Assembly (NCBI RefSeq): GCF_000153305.1
Contig: NZ_CH724108.1
Location: 596,349-660,348 of the forward strand
Direction of reading: 5' to 3'
From: Oceanicola granulosus HTCC2516
Lineage (GTDB): Bacteria > Pseudomonadota > Alphaproteobacteria > Rhodobacterales > Rhodobacteraceae
DNA length: 64,000 nt
Shown: positions 53,493 to 61,293 of the stretch, piece after piece
Layout: the number at the start of each line of letters is the position of its first letter
Position numbering within the stretch: the stretch's first letter is position 1
Position numbers and translations under genes: made by a program
The notes under the pieces: generated by a model
The model's database searches: none
Told to the model about the DNA's origin: nothing
What the model saw: only the letters and a program-made list of their open reading frames with translations

Positions 53493-53972
53493 TCAGCCGC
53501 GGCGGGCGGCGTCGATGGCGGCGACGTCGATGCGGGTCATGGTCATCATCGCGGTGAAGGCCCGCTGCGCCTCCTCGCCGCCGGCGGCGAGCGCCTCGGT
53601 CAGGGTGCGCGGCGTGATCTGCCAGGACAGGCCCCACCTGTCGCGGCACCAGCCGCAGGCGCTCTCCGCGCCGCCGTTGCCGACGATCGCGTCCCAGTAG
53701 CGGTCGGTCTCCGCCTGGTCGTCGGTCGCGATCTGGAAGGAGAAGGCGTCGCTGTGGCGGTTGCCCGGCCCGCCGTTGAGCCCGAGGCAGGGGATGCCGG
53801 CGACGGTGAAGGTCACGGTCAGCACGTCGCCCGCCTTGCCCGACGGATAGTCGGTCGGCGCGCGCGCGACGGACTGGACGGCACTGTCGGGGAAGGTGTC
53901 GGCGTAGAAGCGCGCGGCCGCCTCGGCGTCGCGGTCGAACCACAGGCAGACGGTGTTCTTCGAAATGGTCAT
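53493..53972 (-). CDS. VOC-superfamily protein, PhnB/3-demethylubiquinone-methyltransferase-like
   Basis: The 159-residue product (MTISKNTVCLWFDRDAEAAA) has the vicinal-oxygen-chelate fold of the PhnB-like group, with CLGLNGGPGNRHSDAFSFQ and CGWCRDRWGLSWQITP. These proteins are often annotated as 3-demethylubiquinone-9 methyltransferase-like, but most have no proven reaction. GGAGGAG precedes the ATG at 53972; the open frame extends 29 codons upstream without a ribosome site. It converges with the LysR gene across the REP element. Confidence 0.85.
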   Translation of the reverse strand: MTISKNTVCLWFDRDAEAAARFYADTFPDSAVQSVARAPTDYPSGKAGDVLTVTFTVAGIPCLGLNGGPGNRHSDAFSFQIATDDQAETDRYWDAIVGNGGAESACGWCRDRWGLSWQITPRTLTEALAAGGEEAQRAFTAMMTMTRIDVAAIDAARRG

Positions 53973-54072
53973 GGGATCGCTCCTCCACGAAGGCCGGCGC
54001 CGGGCCGACCGGGACCAGCAAAGCGCAGCGGCGGAGCCGGGGCAAGCGAGCGTCGTCAAGGGAGGGGGGAAG

Positions 54073-54147
54073 TGGCAGCCCGTAGGGGAATCGAACCCCT
54101 CTTTCCAGGTTGAAAACCTGGCGTCCTAACCGATAGACGAACGGGCC
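54073..54147 (-). tRNA. tRNA-Glu (anticodon UUC)
   Basis: The 75-base minus-strand sequence folds into a cloverleaf. The acceptor stem is GGCCCGT/ACGGGCT, the anticodon arm CCAGG-TTTTCAA-CCTGG with anticodon TTC, and the T arm AGGGG-TTCGATT-CCCCT. The 3' CCA is encoded. No duplicated tRNA end or integrase gene lies nearby. Confidence 0.96.
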
Positions 54148-54162
54148 ACTCTGTGTGCGGGC

Positions 54163-54191
54163 TGACTACCCAAGCCGCTCAGGCGGTGCAA
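54163..54191 (-). promoter_or_regulatory. Promoter of tRNA-Glu
   Basis: TTGCAC (54191-54186) and TAGTCA (54168-54163) on the minus strand are 17 bp apart, and the start would fall about 8 bases before the mature tRNA. The remaining gap to the recJ stop (54192-54250) holds nothing else. Confidence 0.55.
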
Positions 54192-54250
54192 GAGGATTTT
54201 CGCGAAATCCTGCCGCGATTTCCGCCACGTCGCCCGGGCCGGGCGCGGGA

Positions 54251-56026
54251 TCAGGCCGGGGCGGCGTCCTCGAGCTTGACCTGCACCCGCTGGCGGCCCT
54301 GCCAGACGTTGATCTCGAGCCGGCCGGCGAGGTGGAAGCGGGCGCCGCCGTGCTGCACGAGGCACTGGCCCATCGGACCTTCGAGCGCGTTGAAGGCGAT
54401 GGCGTCGATGCCGCCGCCGAAGCCGTCGTCGAAGCGCACCTTGAGGTGGCCGGTCCCGACCTCGCGCGCCTGGGTGATGCGCACGCCGGGGAAGGCGAAG
54501 CGCGGCGCGGGGGCGCCCTGGCCGAAGGGGCCGCAGCGCTCAAGCGATTCGCAGAGTTCGACGGTGGCGGCGCCCGGCATCAGCAGCCCGTCGAGGCGCA
54601 GGTCGGCCGGCCCCAGCCGGCCCGCCCCCTGCCGCGCGAGCAACTCCGACAGCCGCGTCATCGCCGGCTCGAGCCGGTCGCGGGCGACGGTGAGACCGGC
54701 CGCCATGCGGTGTCCGCCGCCCTTGAGCAGCAGCCCCTCGCCGGCGACCTTGTGGATCGCCGCCCCGAGGTCGATGCCGCCGACGGAGCGGCCGGAGCCC
54801 TTGCCCTCGTCGCCGTCGAGGCCGATCACCACCGCCGGGCGGCCCGTGGCCTCCTTCAGCCGCGCCGCGACGATGCCGACGACGCCGGGATGCCAGCCCT
54901 CGCCGGCGGCCCAGACGAGCGGCCCGTCGAGCCCGCGGCCCTCCGCCTGCTCGAGCGCCGCGTCGCGCACCGCGGCCTCGATCTCGCGCCGCTCGGTGTT
55001 GAGCGCGTCGAGCCGCTGGGCGAGGGCGGCGGCCTCGTGCGGGTCGTCCGTCGCCAGCAGCCGCGCGCCGAGATCGGCCGCGCCGATCCGCCCGCCGGCG
55101 TTGACGCGCGGGCCGAAGACGTAGCCGAGGGTGTAGGAGGTCGGCGCGGTGTCGAGCCGCGCGACGTCGGCGAGCGCCACGAGTCCCGGCCGGCGGCGCT
55201 GCGCCATCACCGCGAGGCCCTGGCGCACCAGCGCCCGGTTGACCCCGATCAGCGGCGCCACGTCGGCGACGGTGGCGAGAGCGACGAGGTCGAGGAACTC
55301 GAGCAGGTTCGGCCCCTTGGCGCCTTGCTCGCGCAGCTGCCGGCCGGCCTCCACGAGCATGAGGAACACGACCGCCGCCGCGCACAGATGGCCGAGCGCG
55401 CCGTCCTCGTCCTGCCGGTTCGGGTTCACCACCGCGAGGGCCGCGGGCAGGGTCTCGCCGCCGAGGTGGTGGTCGAGGATGACCACGTCGGCACCCTCCG
55501 CCGCGGCGACGGGCTCGTGGCTGAGCGTGCCGCAATCGACGCAGACGATGAGGTCGTGCTCGCGCGCGAGCGCCCGCATCGCCGGCACGTTGGGGCCGTA
55601 GCCCTCGTCGATGCGGTCGGGAATGTAGAGCGTCGCCCTGCGCCCCATCGCGCGCAGCCAGGTGAGCAGCAACGCGGCGGAGGCGCCGCCGTCGACGTCG
55701 TAGTCGGCGAAGATCGCGATTCGCTCGTTGCGCGCGACGGCCTGCAGGAAGCGGGCGGCGGCGGCGTGCATGTCGCGCAGCGTGAGCGGATCGGGCAGCA
55801 GGTCGCGCAGGGCGGGGCTGAGGTAGGCGGTGGCGGTCTCGGGCGCGACGTTGAGCCGGACGAGCACCCGCGCGACCGGGTCGGCGAGGCCGGTCGCCTG
55901 CACCAGCGCCTCGGTGAGCCGGTCGGCCCCCGGCGCGGGTCCGACCCAGCGGCGTCCGGTGACGGAGGTGGCGACGGAGAGGAACGCCTCGGCGGCGTCC
56001 GGCGCGATATCTTGTAGCAGGCCCAT
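54251..56026 (-). CDS. recJ: Single-stranded-DNA-specific 5'-3' exonuclease
   Basis: The 591-residue protein has the DHH-family motifs IFADYDVDGGASAA (near 95-108), VDCGTLSHE and DHHLGGETLPAA (near 185-196). The DHHA1 domain includes GGGHRMAAGLTV (near 470-481), and an OB fold lies at the C-terminus. RecJ degrades single-stranded DNA in RecF-pathway recombination and mismatch repair. The start is at ATG 56026. It is transcribed toward tRNA-Glu. Confidence 0.93.
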   Translation of the reverse strand: MGLLQDIAPDAAEAFLSVATSVTGRRWVGPAPGADRLTEALVQATGLADPVARVLVRLNVAPETATAYLSPALRDLLPDPLTLRDMHAAAARFLQAVARNERIAIFADYDVDGGASAALLLTWLRAMGRRATLYIPDRIDEGYGPNVPAMRALAREHDLIVCVDCGTLSHEPVAAAEGADVVILDHHLGGETLPAALAVVNPNRQDEDGALGHLCAAAVVFLMLVEAGRQLREQGAKGPNLLEFLDLVALATVADVAPLIGVNRALVRQGLAVMAQRRRPGLVALADVARLDTAPTSYTLGYVFGPRVNAGGRIGAADLGARLLATDDPHEAAALAQRLDALNTERREIEAAVRDAALEQAEGRGLDGPLVWAAGEGWHPGVVGIVAARLKEATGRPAVVIGLDGDEGKGSGRSVGGIDLGAAIHKVAGEGLLLKGGGHRMAAGLTVARDRLEPAMTRLSELLARQGAGRLGPADLRLDGLLMPGAATVELCESLERCGPFGQGAPAPRFAFPGVRITQAREVGTGHLKVRFDDGFGGGIDAIAFNALEGPMGQCLVQHGGARFHLAGRLEINVWQGRQRVQVKLEDAAPA

Positions 56027-56123
56027 GCAGCCATACTAGGGCAGGGCGGCGGCGCGGGGAAGCCGGTCGTGGCGGTCGTGGCGTCGCAGGGGGCGTTCTT
56101 CGCCGGTGCGGTCGGGGGGGTGG

Positions 56124-56145
56124 GCCGGGCTGAAGCCCGGCCTAC
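56124..56145 (-). repeat. Single GTAG-type REP element
   Basis: The minus strand reads GTAGGCCGGGCTTCAGCCC. It starts 5 bp beyond the stop of the UPF0173 gene and lies in the 124-bp gap before recJ. Confidence 0.7.
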
Positions 56146-56150
56146 GGGTC

Positions 56151-56843
56151 TCAGGGCTGGATCGGTCGCATGACCTCGGGGACCTCGACGCGCACGTCGG
56201 AAAGCGCTTTCACCAGCGGCTCGGCGCTCTGCTCGAGGAGGGAGAAGGTCTGGAAGTGGCAGGGGATCACCAGCTTGAAGTCGAAGAACTTGCGGGCCGC
56301 GAAGGCCGCGCCCGCCATGTCCATGGTGAAGTGGCCGCCGGCGCACAGGATGCCGATGTCGGGGGCGTAGCGCTCGGCGATCAGGGCCATGTCGCTCATC
56401 ACGTCGGTGTCGCCCGAGACGTAGATCGAACGCCCCTCGCCGCGGATCACGAAGCCGCACTCGGAGCCCGCCGCCGGCGGATCGTCGAGGAAGTCGAGCG
56501 ACGACGAGTGCCGCGCGTGCACCATGCTCACCGCGACGTCGCCGAGCTGCAGCGTGCCGCCCTTGCCGAAGCCCTTCGCGGCGACGCCCTCCGGCCCGAG
56601 CCACAGCTCCGCGAGCTCGAAGCAGCAGCAGACCGGCGCGCCGGTCTCCTGCGCGATGTCGACCACCTCGCTGGCATGGTCGCCGTGGCCGTGGGTGAGC
56701 AGGATGTGCGTCGCCCCGGCCAGCGCCTCGGCGCGGCTGGCGTCGGGGAAGGCCGGGTTGCCGACGAGCCACGGGTCGACCAGCAGCACCTGGTCGCCGA
56801 TCTCGATCCGGAAACTCGCATGTCCGAGCCAGGTGATATTCAT
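56151..56843 (-). CDS. UPF0173 metal-dependent hydrolase (MBL fold)
   Basis: The 230-residue protein (MNITWLGHASFRIEIGDQVL) is a short MBL-fold hydrolase of the UPF0173/YtkL group. Motifs are LLTHGHGDHASEV, VHARHSSSLDF, YVSGDTDVMSD and the C-terminal IPCHFQTF. Its substrate is unknown. TAGGGAGG precedes the ATG; the open frame extends 19 codons upstream without a ribosome site. It is divergent from the ceramidase-like gene across 55 bp. Confidence 0.9.
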   Translation of the reverse strand: MNITWLGHASFRIEIGDQVLLVDPWLVGNPAFPDASRAEALAGATHILLTHGHGDHASEVVDIAQETGAPVCCCFELAELWLGPEGVAAKGFGKGGTLQLGDVAVSMVHARHSSSLDFLDDPPAAGSECGFVIRGEGRSIYVSGDTDVMSDMALIAERYAPDIGILCAGGHFTMDMAGAAFAARKFFDFKLVIPCHFQTFSLLEQSAEPLVKALSDVRVEVPEVMRPIQP

Positions 56844-56898
56844 CGCAAACCTCCCTACTGTCGCCTGCAGACTATCCCCGCACGGGAGGCGGACAAGC

Positions 56899-57540
56899 AT
56901 GGATTGGACGGCCGCGGTCGACGGCTATTGCGAGCGGCTCGGCCCCGGCCTCTGGGCCGAGCCGATCAACGCGCTGAGCAACCTCGCCTTCCTGGTCGCG
57001 GCGCTGATCTGCTGGCGGCGCGCGGCTGACACGACGGGGCGGGTGCTTGCCGTGGCGCTGGCGGCGATCGGCCTGGCGAGCGGGCTGTTCCACACCCATG
57101 CCGTCGCCTGGGCCGGGGCGGCCGACTCGCTGGCCATCGCGGTCTTCACGGTGCTCTACCTGTTCGTCGCGGTGCGCGACTTCCTGCGGATCGGCGGCGC
57201 GGGCGCGGTCGCGCTGACGGGGCTGTTCCTGCTCGCCACCTCCCTCGCCACGGCGCTGCTCGGCGCGCTGCTGCCGCTCGGGGCCAACGCCGCCTACATC
57301 GCCATCGCGCTGCTGATCGCGGGGTTCGGGCTGGCGCTGCTGCCGCGGCCGGGGCGGGGGCTGCTGGCGGCGGCGACGCTGCTGGGGCTGTCGATCACCG
57401 CGCGGATGCTCGACATGCCGCTCTGCGACCGGCTGCCGTCGGGCACGCACTGGATCTGGCACGGCCTCAACGCCGTCGTGCTGGGCGGCGTGATCGAGGT
57501 GCGCCGCCGCTACCTTGCAGGCTCCACGGCAGGGCGCTAA
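56899..57540 (+). CDS. Ceramidase-domain membrane protein
   Basis: The 213-residue protein has about seven helices and the motifs of the alkaline ceramidase/PAQR-related family: [20 protein letters not shown] and, near the C-terminus, [14 protein letters not shown] with the expected HxxWH. The conserved Ser, Asp and His residues bind zinc in that family. It probably hydrolyses an amide-linked lipid. Whether sphingolipids or other amino lipids are the substrate is open. It lies 36 bp upstream of gatC on the same strand. Confidence 0.85.
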   Translation: MDWTAAVDGYCERLGPGLWAEPINALSNLAFLVAALICWRRAADTTGRVLAVALAAIGLASGLFHTHAVAWAGAADSLAIAVFTVLYLFVAVRDFLRIGGAGAVALTGLFLLATSLATALLGALLPLGANAAYIAIALLIAGFGLALLPRPGRGLLAAATLLGLSITARMLDMPLCDRLPSGTHWIWHGLNAVVLGGVIEVRRRYLAGSTAGR

Positions 57541-57576
57541 ACGCGCCCGGCAGGTTCACCACAGGAGGCTCAGGCG

Positions 57577-57864
57577 ATGTCCATCGACACCGAGACCGCC
57601 CGCAAGGTCGCCCACCTCGCCCGGATCCGGGTCGAGGACGATGCGCTGCCGGCGCTGGCGCGGGAATTCAACGACATCCTCGGTTTCATCGAGCAGCTCC
57701 AGGAAGTCGACGTCGAGGGCGTCGAGCCGATGGTGTCGGTCACGCCGATGCGCCTGAAGCGGCGCGAGGACGTGGTGACCGATGGCGACCAGCAGGCGCG
57801 CGTGCTCGCCAACGCGCCCGACGCCCGCGAGGGCTTCTTTGCCGTGCCGAAGGTGGTGGAATGA
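57577..57864 (+). CDS. gatC: Asp/Glu-tRNA amidotransferase subunit C
   Basis: The 95-residue protein matches GatC over its full length: [19 protein letters not shown] near the start, [20 protein letters not shown] in the middle and [20 protein letters not shown] at the end. It holds GatA and GatB together. It overlaps gatA by 4 bases (ATGA). No gatB is adjacent in this window, so it must be elsewhere. Confidence 0.95.
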   Translation: MSIDTETARKVAHLARIRVEDDALPALAREFNDILGFIEQLQEVDVEGVEPMVSVTPMRLKRREDVVTDGDQQARVLANAPDAREGFFAVPKVVE

Positions 57865-59345
57865 GTCTGACCGAGATGAAGATCGCCGAGGCGCGCGACG
57901 CGCTGAGGAAGGGCGAGGTGACGAGCCTCGAGCTGACCGAGGCCTGCCTGGCCGAGATCGAAGCCGCCGACGCGCTCAATGCGTTCGTCCACAAGACTCC
58001 GGAGCTCGCCCGCGAGCGCGCCGCCGCCGCCGACGCGCGGCTGAAGGCGGGAGATGCGCCCGACCTCTGCGGCGTGCCGCTGGGCATCAAGGACCTGTTC
58101 TGCACCGAGGGCGTCGCCAGCCAGGCCGCGAGCCGCATCCTCGACGGCTTCCGCCCCGAGTACGAATCCACCGTCTCGGCACAGCTGCGCGACGCCGGCG
58201 CGGTGATGCTGGGCAAGCTCAACATGGACGAGTTCGCGATGGGCTCCTCCAACGAGACCTCGACCTACGGCGACGCGGTCAACCCGTGGCGGCGCGAGGG
58301 CGACGAGGCCAGGCTGACGCCGGGCGGCTCTTCGGGCGGCTCCGCGGCCGCCGTGGCGGCCGGCCTCTGCCTCGGCGCGACGGGCACCGACACCGGCGGC
58401 TCGATCCGCCAGCCCGCCGCCTTCACCGGGATCACCGGCCTCAAGCCGACCTACGGGCGCTGCTCGCGCTGGGGCATCATCGCCTTCGCCTCCTCGCTCG
58501 ACCAGGCCGGCCCGATGGCCCGCGACGTGCGCGACTGCGCGATCATGCTCTCGGCGATGTCCGGCCACGATTCCAGGGATTCCACCTCCGCCGACCTGCC
58601 CGTGCCCGACTTCGAGGCCATGCTGACCGGCGACATCCGCGGCAAGACCATCGGCATCCCGCGCGAGTACCGCATGGAGGGGATGCCCGGAGAGATCGAG
58701 GCGCTCTGGGCCGAAGGCCGCGCGATGCTCGAGGACGCCGGCGCCAAGGTGGTCGACATCTCGCTGCCCCACACCAAGTACGCGCTGCCGGCCTACTACG
58801 TCATCGCTCCCGCCGAGGCTTCGTCCAACCTCGCCCGCTACGACGGCGTCCGCTTCGGACACCGCGCCCGGCTCGCCCAGGGCGACGGCATCACCGACAT
58901 GTACGAGAAGACCCGCGCCGAGGGCTTCGGCCCCGAGGTGCAGCGCCGGGTGATGGTCGGCACCTACGTGCTGTCGGCGGGCTTCTACGACGCCTACTAC
59001 AACCGCGCCCGCAAGGTGCGCGCGCTCATCAAGAAGGACTTCGACGACGTCTTCGCCGACGGCGTCGACGCGATCCTGACCCCGGCGACTCCGTCGGCGG
59101 CCTTCGGGCTGGGCGAGATGAGCGACGCCGACCCGGTGCAGATGTACCTCAACGACGTGTTTACCGTGACCGTCAACCTCGCGGGCCTGCCCGGCATCGC
59201 GGTGCCCACCGGCCTCGACCGCGCCGGGCTGCCGCTCGGGCTGCAGCTGATCGGGCGGCCGTGGGAGGAGGGCGACCTGCTCAACACCGCCTACGCGCTC
59301 GAGCGCGCCGCCAACTTCACCTCCCGGCCCGGGAAGTGGTGGTAG
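57861..59345 (+). CDS. gatA: Asp/Glu-tRNA amidotransferase subunit A
   Basis: The 494-residue amidase-signature enzyme has the Ser-cisSer-Lys triad: K77 in [13 protein letters not shown]157 in [12 protein letters not shown] and S181 in [12 protein letters not shown]. It releases ammonia from glutamine for conversion of Glu-tRNA(Gln) or Asp-tRNA(Asn). It is coupled to gatC. The short gap to the next gene contains GGCCGGGCTGAGGC, faintly like a REP remnant. Confidence 0.95.
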   Translation: MSLTEMKIAEARDALRKGEVTSLELTEACLAEIEAADALNAFVHKTPELARERAAAADARLKAGDAPDLCGVPLGIKDLFCTEGVASQAASRILDGFRPEYESTVSAQLRDAGAVMLGKLNMDEFAMGSSNETSTYGDAVNPWRREGDEARLTPGGSSGGSAAAVAAGLCLGATGTDTGGSIRQPAAFTGITGLKPTYGRCSRWGIIAFASSLDQAGPMARDVRDCAIMLSAMSGHDSRDSTSADLPVPDFEAMLTGDIRGKTIGIPREYRMEGMPGEIEALWAEGRAMLEDAGAKVVDISLPHTKYALPAYYVIAPAEASSNLARYDGVRFGHRARLAQGDGITDMYEKTRAEGFGPEVQRRVMVGTYVLSAGFYDAYYNRARKVRALIKKDFDDVFADGVDAILTPATPSAAFGLGEMSDADPVQMYLNDVFTVTVNLAGLPGIAVPTGLDRAGLPLGLQLIGRPWEEGDLLNTAYALERAANFTSRPGKWW

Positions 59346-59375
59346 GGGTCCGGCCGGGCTGAGGCGCGCGCGGCG

Positions 59376-60065
59376 ATGCGCCACGCCGGCGCCCTCTGGC
59401 AGCCGTCCCCCAACTTCGGCGCCCGCAGGGGCGGCGCGGTGCCCGATCTCGTGGTGCTGCACTATACCGCGATGGAGAGCTGCGCGGCGGCGCTCGAGCG
59501 GCTGTGCGCGGCCGAGCACGAGGTCTCGGCGCACTACCTGATCGCCGCCGACGGCACCCTGGTCCAGCTCGTCGACGAGACCGACCGCGCCTGGCACGCG
59601 GGCGCGGGCGCGTGGGGGGCGGTCGACGACGTCAATTCCCGCTCGATCGGAATCGAGCTCGACAACCGGGGCGACGACCCGTTCCCCGAGCCCCAGCTCG
59701 CCCGGCTCGAGGCGCTGCTCGCCGACCTGCTGGCGCGCCACCGGATCCCGCCCGAGCGGGTCATCGGCCATTCCGACATGGCGCCGGGGCGCAAGCACGA
59801 TCCGGGCCCGCGCTTCCCCTGGCGCCGCCTCGCGCGCGCCGGCCTCTCGGTCTGGCCCGACGCCGACCCGGGCCCGGACCGCGCGGCCGCGCCCGACCGG
59901 GTGCGCCTCGCCGCCGCGCTCGCCGCGTTCGGCTACCGCGGCGAGCTCGCGCCCATGCTCGACGCCTTCCACCTGCGCTTCCGACCCCACGCAGGTGCTC
60001 CCGATGCCACCGACCTCGCCATGGCCGAAGCGCTCGCCGCGCGCTGGCCGGTGCGCCCCGCCTGA
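59376..60065 (+). CDS. N-acetylmuramoyl-L-alanine amidase (AmiD-like, Amidase_2)
   Basis: The 229-residue zinc amidase has the metal ligands in VVLHYTAMESC (near 31) and GHSDMAPGRKHDPGPRF (near 130-146), with HYLIAADGTLVQLVDE between, the type-2 amidase pattern. It cleaves the bond between N-acetylmuramic acid and L-alanine in peptidoglycan fragments. A C-terminal putative peptidoglycan-binding helical region (ALAAFGYRGEL) follows. No signal peptide is seen, so it may be an AmpD-like cytoplasmic recycling enzyme. A CTTCATCTGG element follows the stop directly. Confidence 0.88.
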   Translation: MRHAGALWQPSPNFGARRGGAVPDLVVLHYTAMESCAAALERLCAAEHEVSAHYLIAADGTLVQLVDETDRAWHAGAGAWGAVDDVNSRSIGIELDNRGDDPFPEPQLARLEALLADLLARHRIPPERVIGHSDMAPGRKHDPGPRFPWRRLARAGLSVWPDADPGPDRAAAPDRVRLAAALAAFGYRGELAPMLDAFHLRFRPHAGAPDATDLAMAEALAARWPVRPA

Positions 60066-60097
60066 CTTCATCTGGCCGCAAATATGCCCGCCGGAGG
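60066..60097 (+). repeat. CTTCATCTGG element, copy 4 (best copy), abutting the amidase stop
   Basis: Immediately after TGA (60063-60065) comes CTTCATCTGGCCGCAAATAT and then GCCCGCCGGAGG. With the next bases, CCGCC-GGA-GGCGG can form a small hairpin (60088-60100). It lies just before the rnpB promoter. Confidence 0.65.
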
Positions 60098-60107
60098 CGG
60101 TCCGCGA

Positions 60108-60136
60108 TTGACCGCCCGCGCGCCGCCGCCTAAGGG
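60108..60136 (+). promoter_or_regulatory. Promoter of rnpB
   Basis: TTGACC (60108-60113) is followed after 17 bases by TAAGGG (60131-60136), a poor -10 match. The predicted start near 60143 coincides with the first base of the P1 stem of RNase P RNA. Confidence 0.55.
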
Positions 60137-60142
60137 GCGCGG

Positions 60143-60515
60143 GCGCGGATGGCTGGATGACCGCGGGCTTCGGCCCGAGGAAAGTCCGGACTCCGGCAGG
60201 CACGGTGCCGGGTAACGCCCGGCGGGGGCGACCCCAGGGACAGCGCCACAGAGAACAGACCGCCCCGCATGCGGGGTAAGGGTGAAACGGTGGGGTAAGA
60301 GCCCACCGGGGACCGGGCAACCGGGCCCGCATGGCAAGCCCCACCGGGAGCAATGCCGAATAGGGGCCTCGCGCGGGGAAACCCGCAGGGACGCCTGCAC
60401 CCGAGAGGCCCGGGTTGGCAGCTGGAGGCGCGTCGGCAACGGCGCGTCGAGAGGAATGGTCATCCATCCGGGGGCGACCCCGGGGGACAGAATCCGGCTT
60501 ACAGGCCGTCCGCGC
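60143..60515 (+). ncRNA. rnpB: RNase P RNA (type A)
   Basis: The region contains the conserved core GAGGAAAGTCCGGACTCC (near 60177), ACAGAGAACAGACCGCC (near 60249), GGTAAGAGCCCACCGG (near 60293), the central GGCAAGCCCCACCGG and the 3' core ending in GGCTTACAG. The ends pair as P1: GCGCGGATGGC at the 5' end with GCCGTCCGCGC at the 3' end, one G-U pair. It removes the 5' leaders of tRNA precursors. A short GC hairpin follows at about 60521-60537. Confidence 0.96.
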
Positions 60516-60544
60516 ACTTCCGCCGCCCGGGGCGGCGAATCCGG

Positions 60545-60570
60545 TTGACAGGACGCCCCGTCGCTATAGA
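60545..60570 (+). promoter_or_regulatory. Candidate promoter of rpmG
   Basis: A perfect -35 TTGACA (60545-60550) and TATAGA (60565-60570) stand only 14 bp apart, shorter than normal, so either the -10 is shifted or the pairing is fortuitous. It lies 58 bp before the rpmG start. Confidence 0.4.
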
Positions 60571-60627
60571 AGGCGGGCTTCAACGGATTTTCACGTGGGC
60601 CGACGCCCGCGGGACGAGGAGCACCAG

Positions 60628-60795
60628 ATGGCGAAGCCCACCACGATCAAGATCCGCCTGAACTCCACTGCGGGGACCGGGCACTTCTACGTCACGAAGA
60701 AGAACGCGCGCACGATGACCGAGAAGATGGCCGTCAAGAAGTACGACCCGGTCGCGCGCAAGCACGTCGAGTACAAGGAAGGCAAGATCAAGTAG
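60628..60795 (+). CDS. rpmG: 50S ribosomal protein L33
   Basis: The 55-residue basic protein ([20 protein letters not shown]) matches L33 over its whole length. It is the cysteine-free form, with [10 protein letters not shown] and [30 protein letters not shown] precedes the ATG and an intrinsic terminator follows the stop. Confidence 0.96.
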   Translation: MAKPTTIKIRLNSTAGTGHFYVTKKNARTMTEKMAVKKYDPVARKHVEYKEGKIK

Positions 60796-60821
60796 GATCG
60801 CCTTCATCGACGACGGATCGC

Positions 60822-60851
60822 AGGCCGCACCCGCACCGGGCGCGGCCTTTT
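60822..60851 (+). terminator. Intrinsic terminator after rpmG
   Basis: GGCCGC (60823-60828) pairs with GCGGCC (60842-60847), with further GC pairs possible inside, and is followed by TTTT. It lies 26 bp after the stop codon and just before the convergent VOC gene. Confidence 0.75.
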
Positions 60852-60868
60852 CCGTTCCTGCGGACCGG

Positions 60869-61279
60869 CTAGCCGCCGGTCCCGCCCCGGCCGGCGTCGG
60901 CGAATTCGATGAGGTCCCAGCGGTTGCCCCAGGGGTCGCGCCAGACGGCGACCCGCCCGTAGGGCTCGCTGCGCGGCGGGCCCTCGAAGGGGATGCCGAC
61001 GCTTTGCATGTGCCGGTGGTCGGCGTCGAAGTCTGTCGTCTCGAGGAACAGCCAGACACGGCCGCCGCCCTGCGCGCCCACCGCCGCGCCCTGCTCCGCG
61101 CCGACGGCCCGCGCGAGCAGGATCTCGGTCTCCGCACCCTTCGGCGCGATGCGCACCCAGCGTTTGCCGCCCCCGAGGTCGGTGTCCTCGCGACACTCGA
61201 AGCCGATCTGCAGGAAGAAGGCGAGCGCCTCGTCGTAGTCGGGGACGAGCAGGGAGAAGAGGGCGATGCGGGTGGGCAT
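60869..61279 (-). CDS. VOC-family (glyoxalase-like) protein
   Basis: The 136-residue protein (MPTRIALFSLLVPDYDEALA) has a single glyoxalase/bleomycin-resistance fold with VWLFLETTDFDADHRHM and a C-terminal VAVWRDPWGNRWDLIEF, the common metal-site end. The reaction is not known. It lies 14 bp downstream of the class V aminotransferase gene on the same strand and is probably cotranscribed. Confidence 0.87.
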   Translation of the reverse strand: MPTRIALFSLLVPDYDEALAFFLQIGFECREDTDLGGGKRWVRIAPKGAETEILLARAVGAEQGAAVGAQGGGRVWLFLETTDFDADHRHMQSVGIPFEGPPRSEPYGRVAVWRDPWGNRWDLIEFADAGRGGTGG

Positions 61280-61293
61280 AAGCCAAGTCCGGC

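Noticed and set aside
54073-54147. tRNA-Glu as an integration site for a mobile island
   Set aside because: No integrase, no duplicated tRNA 3' end and no change of base composition is seen on either side.
59343-59366. REP element after gatA
   Set aside because: GGTAG and GGCCGGGCTGAGGC are present, but the palindrome is incomplete and the spacing differs from the four good copies.
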